Origin: Cohnella fermenti
GTDB lineage: Bacteria > Bacillota > Bacilli > Paenibacillales > Paenibacillaceae
NCBI RefSeq assembly: GCF_004801405.1
Contig: NZ_SSOB01000043.1
Span: 1 to 64,000, forward strand
Length of the DNA stretch: 64,000 nt
Reading direction: 5' to 3'
Made by a program: the position numbers and the translations under genes. Shown here piece by piece: positions 33,471 to 41,970 of the stretch. The stretch's first letter is position 1. The number at the start of each line of letters is the position of its first letter. The notes beneath the pieces were generated by a model. The model did no database searches. It worked only from the letters and a program-made list of their open reading frames with translations, and was not told the origin of the DNA.

Positions 33471-35006
33471 TTGGACAATATTCCGGAATATTTGTACATA
33501 CCCGTCGGAGTCGTTGCGATTCTTCTTGTGTTCGCGCTCGCTTTCTGGGCTCGCTACAAGACCGTATCGCCGGATGAGGCGATGATCGTGACGGGATCGT
33601 TCCTGGGCAGCAAGAACGTATCGGTGGACGACACCGGTCGGAAAATCAAAATCGTAAGAGGCGGAGGAGCGTTCATTCTGCCGATCTTCCAGCAGGCGGA
33701 GCGCTTGTCGCTGCTCTCCCACAAGCTGGACGTGACGACGCCGGAGGTATACACCGAACAGGGCGTTCCGGTGTTGACGGATGCGGTTGCCATCATCAAG
33801 ATCGGCGGGGCCGTCGAAGACGTCGCTACGGCGGCGGAGCAATTCCTCGGCAAGCCGACCGAAGCGCTGAAGAGCGAAGCCCAGGAAGTGCTCGAAGGCC
33901 ATCTGCGGGCGATTCTCGGGACGATGACGGTGGAGGAAGTGTACCGGAACCGCGACAAGTTCGCGCAGGAGGTTCAAGGCGTCGCCGCCAGAGACCTGAA
34001 GAAGATGGGCTTGCTGATCGTCTCCTTCACGATCAAGGACGTTCGCGACAAGCACGGCTACCTCGAAGCGCTCGGCAAGCCGCGCATCGCTGCGGTCAAG
34101 AGAGACGCGGAGATCGCGGAAGCCCAGGCGATCCGGGATTCGCGGATTCAGAAGGCGCTCGCGGAGGAAGAAGGCCAGAAGGCGGAGCTGCTGCGCGACA
34201 CGAACATCGCGGAAGCGACCAAAGCGAAGGAACTGAAGGTTGCATCCTTCAAGAAGGAACAGGACATGGCGAAGGCGGAAGCCGACCAATCCTATGCGAT
34301 TCAGGAAGCGCGTTCGAAGCAGAGCGTCGTCGAGGAGCAGATGCAGGTCGAACTCGTCCGCAAGGAGCGCGAGATCGATCTCGAGGGCAAGGAGATTCTT
34401 CGCCGCGAGAAGCAGTACGACGCGGAAGTGAAGAAGAAGGCGGACGCGGATCGCTATGCCGTCGAGCAGGCGGCGGAAGCCGATCGGGTGAAGCGGATGC
34501 GCGAGGCGGACGCGATGCAGTACAAGATCGAAGCGGAAGCGAAGGCCGTGGCCGAGCAGAAGCGCCTCGAAGGTCTTGCGATCGCGGACGCGGAGCGGGC
34601 GAAGGGGACAGCGGAGGCGGAAGTTATCCGGCTGCGGGGGCTCGCGGAAGCGGAAGCGAAGGAGAAGCTGGCGCAAGCGTTCGAGAGCTTCGGCGAAGCG
34701 GCCGTCCTCGACATCGTCGCGAAGATGCTGCCGGAGCTGGCGGGCAAGGTGGCGGAGCCGATCTCGGCCATCGACAAGCTGACCGTCGTCGACACGGGAC
34801 ACGGCGAAGGCGCCGCCCGCGTCAGCAACTATGTCGCCTCGCTTATGGCTACCGCTCCGGAGATGCTGAAGAGCGTATCCGGCATCGACCTGAACAAGCT
34901 GGTGCAAGGGCTGACGAACCGGTCGCCGCTCCTGAAGGGGCAGGCCAAGGCGGAGCCGCTCGTCGCCGAACCGCTCGGCAAGCCGGTCGTTGAGCCGGCC
35001 GAATAG
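33471..35006 (+). CDS. floT: flotillin FloT (YuaG)
   Basis: Membrane-microdomain scaffold of 511 residues: an N-terminal hydrophobic anchor (about 8-27), a PHB/SPFH domain (about 30-200, with GGGAFILPIFQQAERLSL and TDAVAIIKIGG), a long Ala/Glu/Lys coiled coil with repeated EA-rich heptads (about 200-400), and a C-terminal oligomerisation part. TTG 33471 is preceded by AGGGAGG. Transcribed with the NfeD-like gene from a sigma-W-type promoter; a strong terminator follows. Confidence 0.92.
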   Translation: MDNIPEYLYIPVGVVAILLVFALAFWARYKTVSPDEAMIVTGSFLGSKNVSVDDTGRKIKIVRGGGAFILPIFQQAERLSLLSHKLDVTTPEVYTEQGVPVLTDAVAIIKIGGAVEDVATAAEQFLGKPTEALKSEAQEVLEGHLRAILGTMTVEEVYRNRDKFAQEVQGVAARDLKKMGLLIVSFTIKDVRDKHGYLEALGKPRIAAVKRDAEIAEAQAIRDSRIQKALAEEEGQKAELLRDTNIAEATKAKELKVASFKKEQDMAKAEADQSYAIQEARSKQSVVEEQMQVELVRKEREIDLEGKEILRREKQYDAEVKKKADADRYAVEQAAEADRVKRMREADAMQYKIEAEAKAVAEQKRLEGLAIADAERAKGTAEAEVIRLRGLAEAEAKEKLAQAFESFGEAAVLDIVAKMLPELAGKVAEPISAIDKLTVVDTGHGEGAARVSNYVASLMATAPEMLKSVSGIDLNKLVQGLTNRSPLLKGQAKAEPLVAEPLGKPVVEPAE

Positions 35007-35040
35007 ATCGCGCCGAACGAATAGAATAGGCGTATAGCAC

Positions 35041-35079
35041 AAAAAAACCGGGCCGCCAGTTGGCGATCCGGTTTTTTTA
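35041..35079. terminator. bidirectional terminator between floT and rpsD
   Basis: AAAAAAACCGG pairs with CCGGTTTTTTT across a G+C-rich loop with its own small stem. It gives T-tracts on both strands. Confidence 0.88.
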
Positions 35080-35094
35080 CGCTTGACGATGCGA

Positions 35095-35694
35095 TTAACG
35101 GCTGTAGAATTCGACGATTTGTTGTTCGTCGATCTCTTGGGACAGCTCGTCGCGGCCAGGCAGGCGGGTGTACTTGCCTTCCAGCGTCGTTGCGTTGTAG
35201 TCCAGGTAAGTCGGGATGTGGTGACGGCCTTCGGACGCTTCCTTGATCGTCTTGAGGGCGCGGCTGCGCTCGCGCAGGCCGATAACGTCGCCGACTTGAA
35301 CCGTGTAGGACGCGATGTTGACCTTGTGGCCGTTGACCGTCACGTGGCCGTGGGAGACCAATTGACGAGCGCCCGGGCGGGAATTCGCCCAGCCGAGACG
35401 GTACACGAGGTTGTCCAGACGGCTCTCGAGCAGGAACATGAAGTTCTCGCCGGACTTACCCTTGAGCTTGGATGCGCGGTCGAACAAGTTGCGGAATTGC
35501 TTCTCGTTCAAGCCGTACATGTGGCGAAGCTTCTGCTTCTCGAGGAGCTGTTGGCCGTAACCGCTCACCTTGCGGCGTTGGTTCGCGCCATGCTGTCCCG
35601 GAGGGAACGGACGCTTCAGATCTTTGCCGTTGCCGGTCAGGGAAATGCCGAGACGGCGGGAAAGCTTAAACTTGGGTCCTGTATAACGTGCCAT
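35095..35694 (-). CDS. rpsD: 30S ribosomal protein S4
   Basis: 199 residues, beginning [19 protein letters not shown] and containing [24 protein letters not shown] and the S4 RNA-binding domain ([34 protein letters not shown]). It is a primary 16S rRNA binder in assembly. No zinc-type Cys cluster is present. In Bacillus it is monocistronic and autoregulated through its leader, which fits the long leader here. Confidence 0.96.
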   Translation of the reverse strand: MARYTGPKFKLSRRLGISLTGNGKDLKRPFPPGQHGANQRRKVSGYGQQLLEKQKLRHMYGLNEKQFRNLFDRASKLKGKSGENFMFLLESRLDNLVYRLGWANSRPGARQLVSHGHVTVNGHKVNIASYTVQVGDVIGLRERSRALKTIKEASEGRHHIPTYLDYNATTLEGKYTRLPGRDELSQEIDEQQIVEFYSR

Positions 35695-35704
35695 GAGTGT
35701 GCAA

Positions 35705-35872
35705 ACTCCTTTTTCAAAAAAAGTGATTTTTGAAAATGGGGGATCGTTGCGCCGAATGGTCCGAATCGCGAAGACGTCTGGTCTTCCATCGATTCCGGCA
35801 GGGATGTTCAGCCGCAGCCCGCCGGTGGATCATTCGTGAGGGTGACACAAGCTCTTAGCCCAATATTCAATA
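35705..35872 (-). ncRNA. probable rpsD leader (S4 autoregulatory RNA)
   Basis: The predicted transcript starts about 175 bases before rpsD. On the minus strand it can form CCGGCGGG...CCCTGCCGG (about 35812-35842), GAAGAC-GTCTTC (about 35772-35788), and an AT-rich hairpin TTTTCAAAAA/TTTTTGAAAA directly before the AAGGAG site. Long structured rpsD leaders that bind S4 are known in Firmicutes. I identify it by position and structure, not by a covariance model. Confidence 0.5.
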
Positions 35873-35878
35873 ATCTAT

Positions 35879-35906
35879 ATTATACGATCCCGGGTAGTGA
35901 AGTCAA
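35879..35906 (-). promoter_or_regulatory. strong sigma-A promoter of rpsD
   Basis: On the minus strand TTGACT (35906-35901), 16 bp, TATAAT (35884-35879). Confidence 0.75.
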
Positions 35907-36120
35907 GGCGAAGTTGCTGACGGAAGATCGGCGGAAGAGGGACGGACGCGCACGGAGTCGACTGAACACAAGGAACCGCTTACATGATTACAGACAGTTT
36001 ACAAGTGTTGCAATTACGCCTCTGGTCCTGCTATTTTCACGGAGAAATAGTGCAAAAATCCTGCATTCATTGTATAGTAAAGTTATTATGCAGCGAGAAG
36101 TTTGTAGGAGGTGCCGAGCG

Positions 36121-38100
36121 ATGGTTTATTCAGCGAACAAGAACGAATCCGTTCAACATCATCATGCAAGCCATCCCTCATCCAGAACTCCTAACGATCT
36201 TCCGCTATGGATACAGAGGCAGGATCTGTCGGAATCGGATCTTCCTTATATCCATTCCTTGCTCGCGCTAAGCTTCGGTGATTGGCAGGAGCTGATCGAA
36301 GGCTTCCCTTGGCCGACAGGGCATCCGTTCCTCCTGATTCATCCGGACGGAACGAAGGTGGCCAAGCAGAAGAGCGAGGAGGCCGGCTTCTTCCCTGCCG
36401 CCTGGAACGAAGCTTCGATCGGCGTGAATGCGGTCAGCGAAGCGATCCGGTCCTGCAGGCCGATGCTGCTTAAGGCGGAAGAGCACAGCTCGCCCCAGCT
36501 TCGCGGCTACGATTCGTTGGCCGTTCCGATCTTCACGCGCTCGACCGGGCTGCCGTGCGCGGTGCTGGCCGGCTTGCTGCCGTCGGGCATGGCGCAGGCG
36601 GGGGAGCTTAAGCTGCTGCAGGCGGCGGCGCTCCATTACCGAAGCTGCCTGTACCGCCGCTTCGAGCTTCTGTTCGTGAAGGATCTGCTGCAAGGAAGCG
36701 AATCCGTGAACAAGGAAGACCATCGCAGGGAGATTCTCTCCGATGTGCTGCGGCGCATGTACGATCACATCGACGTCGAGAGCGTGCTCTCCGAGGTTAT
36801 CGATATATTGGAACAAGTTTATCCCTTAAGTCGGACGGACCTGTTCCTCTCTCAGGATTACAGCAGCTCGAACGAGAAGGTCAAGCCGCTCGCGTTCCAC
36901 CAGCAGGAGATGGATATCTGCTGGAAGGCTTTCATGGAAGGCGAGATCCGCGAGGAGACGGAAGGTCCACGCCGCCGGCTGGCGCTGCCGCTGACGGGCA
37001 AGCAGGGCGTGTACGGCGTGCTCCTGCTGGATGTGTCCCGCAGCACCTTCGACGACATCGATCTGCGCTTCGTGAAGATGCTGTCCGAAGGGGCCGGCAG
37101 CGCCTTCGAGAAGGCCAAGCTGCATGAGCAGGCGAACACGCTGATCGGCGAGCTTCGGCTCATCAACGAGCTGACGCAGCGGCTCAACAGCAGCCTGAAG
37201 CTGTCCGACACGATGCAATTCGCCACTTCCGAGCTGCTCTCCATCTTCAAGGCGGATTATTGCTTTATTCTCCAACTCGACCGGGTTAACGGGAACTTCA
37301 TTGTCATGTCGACGAACGTGCCGGATATGATGAACGAACTGTTCGACCGGGATTACGGCTTCTGCGGCGTCATGCTGTCGACCAAGGAGCCGATCATTCT
37401 ATCGGATTACTCCTCCGCGACGCCGGTCTCTTCCCAACTGATGGACGTGACGAATTCGCGGTCGCTGCTCGCGGCTCCGCTTCTCCTGAACGGGGAAGTG
37501 ACCGGCGCCGTCATGGTCGCCCATACGTTGCCGAACCACTTCTCCTACGACAACTACAAGCTGCTGCAAGTGCTGTCCGCCCATCTCGGGCTGGCGGTGT
37601 CGAATTCCTCGCTTCACGCGGAAGTGCGACGCATGGTCATCACCGATAATCTCACCGGCCTGTTCGCGCGGCATTACCTGAACGAGCGAATTCACCGCAA
37701 GCAATTGAAGGATGCTTACGGCTCGCTGATTCTGGTCGACATCGACCACTTCAAGAAGGTCAACGACACGTTCGGGCACCAGATCGGGGACGCGATTCTG
37801 ATCCAGGTCAGCTCGATCATCCGTTCCGCGATCCGCGACAGCGATATCGCCGCCCGCTGGGGCGGGGAAGAGCTGGCCATCTACCTGCCGAGGCTGACGA
37901 TGGAGCAGGCGATTCGCGTGGCCGAACGAATTCGCCTTCGGGTGGAGGAAGAGACGAGTCCGAAGGTGACCGTAAGCTGCGGGCTGTCCGAATGGACGGC
38001 GGCGGACGAGAAGATCAGCGTGGAGACGCTGTTCTACCGGGCGGACATGGCGTTGTACGAGGCGAAGCACCAAGGCCGCAATACGGTAGCCGTCGGATAA
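36121..38100 (+). CDS. GAF-containing diguanylate cyclase (GGDEF, variant GGEEL)
   Basis: 659 residues. An N-terminal sensor region (about 40-180) looks GAF-like, a second one covers about 210-340, and a clear GAF domain about 350-490 (LSIFKADYCFILQLDRVNGNF, then RSLLAAPLLLNGEVTGAVMV). The GGDEF domain follows (ITDNLTGLFARHYLNERI, LVDIDHFKKVNDTFGHQIGD, the signature RWGGEELAIYL, and FYRADMALYEAKHQGRN). An inhibitory RxxD site (RDSD) stands five residues before the signature. It probably makes cyclic di-GMP. ATG 36121 has GTAGGAGG upstream; the frame continues upstream without a better start. TATAGT at 36073 may be its -10. Confidence 0.87.
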   Translation: MVYSANKNESVQHHHASHPSSRTPNDLPLWIQRQDLSESDLPYIHSLLALSFGDWQELIEGFPWPTGHPFLLIHPDGTKVAKQKSEEAGFFPAAWNEASIGVNAVSEAIRSCRPMLLKAEEHSSPQLRGYDSLAVPIFTRSTGLPCAVLAGLLPSGMAQAGELKLLQAAALHYRSCLYRRFELLFVKDLLQGSESVNKEDHRREILSDVLRRMYDHIDVESVLSEVIDILEQVYPLSRTDLFLSQDYSSSNEKVKPLAFHQQEMDICWKAFMEGEIREETEGPRRRLALPLTGKQGVYGVLLLDVSRSTFDDIDLRFVKMLSEGAGSAFEKAKLHEQANTLIGELRLINELTQRLNSSLKLSDTMQFATSELLSIFKADYCFILQLDRVNGNFIVMSTNVPDMMNELFDRDYGFCGVMLSTKEPIILSDYSSATPVSSQLMDVTNSRSLLAAPLLLNGEVTGAVMVAHTLPNHFSYDNYKLLQVLSAHLGLAVSNSSLHAEVRRMVITDNLTGLFARHYLNERIHRKQLKDAYGSLILVDIDHFKKVNDTFGHQIGDAILIQVSSIIRSAIRDSDIAARWGGEELAIYLPRLTMEQAIRVAERIRLRVEEETSPKVTVSCGLSEWTAADEKISVETLFYRADMALYEAKHQGRNTVAVG

Positions 38101-38126
38101 TGGCAGACGGAGCCGATCGGACCGAC

Positions 38127-38171
38127 AAGAAGCTTGCTGCGGGAGAGGTCCTGCGCAGGCTTCTTTGTTCG
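38127..38171 (+). terminator. terminator after the GGDEF gene
   Basis: AAGAAGC (38127-38133) pairs with GCTTCTT (38159-38165), with inner CTGCG/CGCAG pairing, followed by TGTTCG. Confidence 0.65.
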
Positions 38172-38242
38172 TGGACAAGAGGCGTCGGGCCGACCCTGCA
38201 TAGCGGCGTGCCTGCCTGCGGAGGCTAAGGGGTAAAAAAAGG

Positions 38243-38860
38243 GTGACAGCAATGGCAACGGCACGGGACAGCTCGGCGGCGAGACGCAAGGCGGCGATAG
38301 GCCTCCTGGCGGCGATGCTTGGGCTTGCAGGCTGCGCGGCAGGGACGCCCCCTGCTCCCAACGCGGCCTTCGCGCTGTCCGCCTCTGCGCTGTCGGGGAA
38401 GGACAGCTACGCCTTCAGCGGGCAATTGTCCGTCTACGACCCCGCAGGCAAGCTGGCGGACCAATCGAGCTTCGACGGGGAGATCGACGGGCATCGGCTG
38501 GCAGCGCTGTCCTCCGCTGCGGCTTGGAGCCGCCCGCTCGCTATTATCGCTTATTTGGAAGCGCGAGGAACCGATGTCAAGTATGTCAAGGTCGACTCGG
38601 ACGAGGTCGAGCTGGAGCTGAGGCTGGACGGCGAAGCGGCAAAGCGGAGAATGGCGGAAGAGCTTCGCGCCCGGATGAACGCCGTGGAGCAGGAGACGCT
38701 GGACACGCTGAGCGTCGCAACGGTGTGCCGCTGGACGGCGGACAGGCGCACCTGGTTCCCGAAGAAGCTGCGCGAGCAGACGGAGCTGAGCTATTCGCAG
38801 GACGGCCGGCGTTACTCGGAGAAGCGTATATCGGAGACGATTTTCCAACCGAAGGCTTAG
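38243..38860 (+). CDS. putative lipoprotein of unknown function
   Basis: 205 residues with a lipoprotein signal: basic start (ARDSSAARRK), hydrophobic core and the lipobox LAGC with Cys at about 32. The mature part has a repeated strand pattern (GKDSYAFSGQLSVYD, VKYVKVDSDEVELELRLDGEAAK) and a late Trp-rich CRWTADRRTWFPKKLREQTELSY. Starts at GTG 38243 or ATG 38252 are both possible, with AAGGGG and AAAGGG upstream respectively. It probably sits on the outer face of the membrane. The aminopeptidase gene follows after 71 bases. Confidence 0.75.
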   Translation: MTAMATARDSSAARRKAAIGLLAAMLGLAGCAAGTPPAPNAAFALSASALSGKDSYAFSGQLSVYDPAGKLADQSSFDGEIDGHRLAALSSAAAWSRPLAIIAYLEARGTDVKYVKVDSDEVELELRLDGEAAKRRMAEELRARMNAVEQETLDTLSVATVCRWTADRRTWFPKKLREQTELSYSQDGRRYSEKRISETIFQPKA

Positions 38861-38931
38861 AATGCTACAATGGACAGTGTGCCGCGGCCAAGCGCCATCC
38901 ATAGGCGGCAGAGGAGCAAGGAGGAATAACG

Positions 38932-40047
38932 ATGCGCGATCCGCGCCTGCAGAAACTGGCGGCCAATCTGGCCGGCTATTCGGTTAACGTTCAACCCGGA
39001 GACAACGTCCTGATCGAGATGATCGGCTCGGAGCGGGAGCTGCTGAAGGCGCTCATCGAGGAAGTCGCCCGCAGAGGCGGCCATCCGTTCGTCGAGATCG
39101 AAGACAAGTCGGTCACCCGAACCTTGCTGATGCATGCGACGGAGGACCAGCTCCGGACGTGGGCGGAATACGACTTGAACCGCATGAAACGCATGCAGGG
39201 CTACATAGGAATTCGCGCCGGCGGCAACGTCAACGACCTTAGCGACGTTCCCGCAGAGAAGCTGAAGCTGTACGATCGCTTGCACCGCCATCCGGTCCAC
39301 ATGGAGCAGAGGGTGAAGAAGACGAAGTGGGTTGTGCTCCGCTATCCGAACGATTCGATGGCGCAGCTTGCGAACCGAAGCACGGAAGCGTTCGAGGACT
39401 TCTACTTCGATGTCTGCAACCTCGATTACGCCAAGATGGACAAGGCGATGGACCCGCTGTACGATCTGATGAGGAGAACGGACAAGGTGCGCATCGTTGC
39501 CCCGGGAACCGATCTGACCTTCTCGATCAAGGGGGTCGGCGCCAAGAAGTGCTCCGGCGAACGCAACATTCCGGACGGCGAGGTGTACTCCTGCCCGGTT
39601 CGCGATTCCGTGAACGGCACGATCGCCTACAATACGCCGAGTGTCTACAACGGATTCACGTTCGAGAATATCAAATTCCGCTTCGAGCACGGCAAGATCG
39701 TAGAGGCGACGGCCAACGATACGGAGCGTCTGAACGCCGTTCTGGACAGCGACGATGGCGCACGCTATATCGGGGAATTCAGCCTCGGCTTCAATCCGTA
39801 CATTCTGCATCCGATGAAGGACATTCTGTTCGATGAGAAAATCGCGGGCAGCCTGCACTTCACGCCGGGGCAGGCCTACGAGGATTGCGACAATGGCAAC
39901 CGTTCGTCCGTTCACTGGGATCTCGTGCTGATCCAACGTCCGGACTATGGCGGGGGCGCCGTTTATTTCGATGATGCGCTTATTCGCAGGGACGGTCTTT
40001 TTGTTCTTCCAGAATTGGAAGGACTTAATCCGGAGGCTTTGAAATAA
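38932..40047 (+). CDS. M29-family aminopeptidase (AmpS/aminopeptidase T)
   Basis: A 371-residue metallo-aminopeptidase. C-terminal metal-site blocks are recognisable: NIPDGEVYSCP (Glu), RYIGEFSLGFNP (Glu), GSLHFTPGQAYEDC (His and Tyr) and SSVHWDLVL (His and Asp), in the order found in Thermus aminopeptidase T and Bacillus/Staphylococcus AmpS. The N-terminal part (LAGYSVNVQPGDNVLIE) is also typical. ATG 38932 follows AAGGAGG. Cytosolic; releases N-terminal residues from peptides. Confidence 0.9.
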   Translation: MRDPRLQKLAANLAGYSVNVQPGDNVLIEMIGSERELLKALIEEVARRGGHPFVEIEDKSVTRTLLMHATEDQLRTWAEYDLNRMKRMQGYIGIRAGGNVNDLSDVPAEKLKLYDRLHRHPVHMEQRVKKTKWVVLRYPNDSMAQLANRSTEAFEDFYFDVCNLDYAKMDKAMDPLYDLMRRTDKVRIVAPGTDLTFSIKGVGAKKCSGERNIPDGEVYSCPVRDSVNGTIAYNTPSVYNGFTFENIKFRFEHGKIVEATANDTERLNAVLDSDDGARYIGEFSLGFNPYILHPMKDILFDEKIAGSLHFTPGQAYEDCDNGNRSSVHWDLVLIQRPDYGGGAVYFDDALIRRDGLFVLPELEGLNPEALK

Positions 40048-40061
40048 AGCGTTTTCCCCAC

Positions 40062-40090
40062 TTGCGCGGGTCCGCAAGTCAAGGTATGAT
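40062..40090 (+). promoter_or_regulatory. promoter of the HPr-like gene
   Basis: TTGCGC (40062-40067), 17 bp, TATGAT (40085-40090). Transcription would start near 40097, leaving a leader of about 35 bases. Confidence 0.6.
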
Positions 40091-40131
40091 GAGGGAAGTA
40101 ATTGACCACTCTAATATCTGGGGGGATTTCC

Positions 40132-40374
40132 ATGTCCAATAATAACGCTGCAATCGTGGAATTGTCTCAAACGGCTAACAAATACCGTTCTTCCATCGTT
40201 CTTCAAGCCGAGAACAAGTATATCGACGTGAAGAGCATCCTCGGCCTGTTCACGACGCTGGTCGGCGGACATGCTTACGAGCTGCACGTTCACGGACCGG
40301 ACGCCGATGAAGCGAAGGCAGAGCTGGCTACCGTATTCGCGAAGCACAACCTGAACGTCACGGTCGTCGACTAA
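40132..40374 (+). CDS. HPr-fold protein lacking the phospho-His region
   Basis: 80 residues. From IVELSQTANKY onward it follows HPr (ATVLVQTASKY), and YIDVKSILGL matches HPr VNLKSIMGV including the regulatory Ser46 position (Ser35 here). The first strand and the HARPA motif with His15 are absent: the position of His15 is an Asn near the N-terminus. It therefore cannot carry phosphate from enzyme I but could be a substrate of HPr kinase, as Crh is in B. subtilis. GGGGGGAT precedes ATG 40132; a TTG at 40102 would be only about five bases from the predicted transcript start. Confidence 0.8.
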   Translation: MSNNNAAIVELSQTANKYRSSIVLQAENKYIDVKSILGLFTTLVGGHAYELHVHGPDADEAKAELATVFAKHNLNVTVVD

Positions 40375-40440
40375 GCGAACGCAGGCTATCTGCACATCGG
40401 CATTCACGGAACCGAATAATAAAGCGGCATGATCCGAACG

Positions 40441-40469
40441 CCCCCGTCCGTCATGGACGGGGGTTTTTG
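40441..40469 (+). terminator. intrinsic terminator
   Basis: CCCCCGTCC-GTCAT-GGACGGGGG followed by TTTTTG. Confidence 0.9.
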
Positions 40470-40524
40470 TCCATCAGGCGATTACCGGATTGAACCAGAC
40501 TGTTCGAGCGGGGGCATCCATGCT

Positions 40525-41121
40525 ATGACCGATCCATTGCTTCATCTCGTATTCGAATACTCGTATGCGGGCCTGTTCCTGGCGATGTCTCTCGGCATCC
40601 TGGGCGTGCCGTTCCCGGACGAGCTGCTGCTTACCGCCTCGGGTTATATGATCTCGCAGGGCAAGATGCCGCTGCTCATGACGATGCTCGCCGCGATCGG
40701 CGGCAGCGTCGCCGGGATGTCGATCAGCTACCTCATCGGCCGCAAGATCGGGCGGAGGCTGTTCGAGGGGCGGCTTGGCCGGCTGTTCGGCGCGGAACGT
40801 CTGGGCAGGCATGGGAGCCTGCTGGAGAGCTGGGGAGAGCCTCTGCTGCTCGTGGGCTTCTTCATTCCCGGAGTGCGGCACGCGACGGCGCTCTTGTACG
40901 GCGCCAGCCGCAAGCCGTACGGCTCGTTCCTGTTCTTCACGTCCGTCGGAGCGCTGCTCTGGACAAGCGTCTTCCTGCTTGTCGGTTCGCTGCTCGGCGA
41001 GCATTGGCGGGATATCTCGACGCTGATCAGCAAGGACGGGGCAGTTGCGGCCGGCGCGCTTGCGGCGATCGTCCTCGTCTGGCTGGCGGTAAGGCGGCTC
41101 CTCTCGCTCAGGAGAATGTAA
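40525..41121 (+). CDS. DedA-family membrane protein
   Basis: 198 residues, about five hydrophobic segments. The DedA/SNARE-associated signature is clear: GVPFPDELLLTASGYM, GSVAGMSISYLIGRKIGRRL, and FIPGVRHATALLYGASR near residue 115. DedA proteins include flippases for undecaprenyl phosphate and phosphatidylethanolamine and affect envelope homeostasis; which applies is unknown. ATG 40525 has GAGCGGGGG upstream at a rather long distance. Confidence 0.87.
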   Translation: MTDPLLHLVFEYSYAGLFLAMSLGILGVPFPDELLLTASGYMISQGKMPLLMTMLAAIGGSVAGMSISYLIGRKIGRRLFEGRLGRLFGAERLGRHGSLLESWGEPLLLVGFFIPGVRHATALLYGASRKPYGSFLFFTSVGALLWTSVFLLVGSLLGEHWRDISTLISKDGAVAAGALAAIVLVWLAVRRLLSLRRM

Positions 41122-41201
41122 AATTCAGACAATGCCGAAGCAAAACGATCGGTTTTCTTCGCGAATATCGCCTTGAACCGGGAAGATCGGGGTTCCTGTC
41201 C

Positions 41202-41230
41202 TTGTGCTCAGAGCTATTTTCGTCTAATAT
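41202..41230 (+). promoter_or_regulatory. promoter of ylaN
   Basis: TTGTGC (41202-41207), 17 bp, TAATAT (41225-41230), 47 bases before the ATG. Confidence 0.5.
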
Positions 41231-41277
41231 GAAAGAGATAGCTATACTTAGCGAGTTAGGGCACAGGGGGAGTTGGA

Positions 41278-41559
41278 ATGGCTTCATCGGATGTCATGGT
41301 GCATCTGAATCAGAAGGCGCTTCGTCTTCTGCAGGAAGATGCGGACAAAATCGAGAAACTGATCGCCATTCAGATGGAGAATCTGGCGACCCGCAAATGC
41401 CCGCTATATGAAGAGGTGCTGGACACGCAGATGTACGGCTTCTCAAGAGCGGTTGATTTTGCGGTGCGAGCGGGGCTTGTGGACGAGAGCGAAGGCAAGA
41501 ATCTCGTCATGCAGTTGGAGCGCAACTTGGCGTTGCTCTACGAAGCGATGGCTCAATAA
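41278..41559 (+). CDS. ylaN: YlaN (UPF0358) protein
   Basis: 93 residues: LNQKALRLLQEDADKIEKLIAIQMENL, then CPLYEEVLDTQMYGFSRAVDFAVRAGLVDE, a close match to B. subtilis YlaN. That protein is needed at low iron and has been linked to Fur control. In B. subtilis ylaN is next to ftsW; here ftsW is about 2.5 kb away on the other strand. GGGGGAG precedes ATG 41278. Confidence 0.92.
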   Translation: MASSDVMVHLNQKALRLLQEDADKIEKLIAIQMENLATRKCPLYEEVLDTQMYGFSRAVDFAVRAGLVDESEGKNLVMQLERNLALLYEAMAQ

Positions 41560-41602
41560 ATAAAGTTTCGTCCTCTCGATACAGAAGTACGGGTACAATG
41601 GG

Positions 41603-41642
41603 AAAAGCCTTGGCCGCAATCATGCGGCCAAGGCTTTTTTGT
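41603..41642 (+). terminator. strong terminator after ylaN
   Basis: AAAAGCCTTGGCCGC pairs perfectly with GCGGCCAAGGCTTTT, followed by TT; loop of six. Confidence 0.92.
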
Positions 41643-41740
41643 AGAGGCTCCGCCGCACCGACTCCCGCGATGTCCACCGACTCCCCTTGATGCCGCGCCT
41701 GTCAGTGCCGCCTCCCCGATGCCGCGTCTGCCGGCCAGCA

Positions 41741-41919
41741 GGAATTTATGCGAAATTTCACATTCGCACAGCCCGGCGGCGGGCGGACGATTATATGTGA
41801 AAAATAGCATACATAGAGGAAATTCCGCCTCGAGTTGCCGTATGTATGCTAAAAATCGCATAAAACGCCTCGATTCACCCCGATCCCAGGCCTACGAATG
41901 TGATAATTCACATAATCGC
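41741..41919 (+). repeat. four-palindrome 51-52 bp phased element, copy D
   Basis: Hairpin cores with A-tracts starting at about 41753, 41800, 41851 and 41903 (47, 51 and 52 bp). The second and third modules contain TAGCATACATA and TATGTATGCTA, a perfect 11-bp inverted repeat. The outer ends (ATTTATGCGAAATTTCACATTCG and its mirror GAATGTGATAATTCACATAATC) form terminal inverted repeats. It lies between the convergent ylaN and Ca2+/H+ antiporter genes. Confidence 0.85.
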
Positions 41920-41970
41920 ATGAATCGTGAATCGTGATTCGTGAACCGTGAGTCGTGAATCGCGAGTCAT
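41917..41970. repeat. 7-bp degenerate tandem repeat
   Basis: About six to seven units of the form TCGTGAA/TCGTGAT follow element D directly. Confidence 0.75.
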
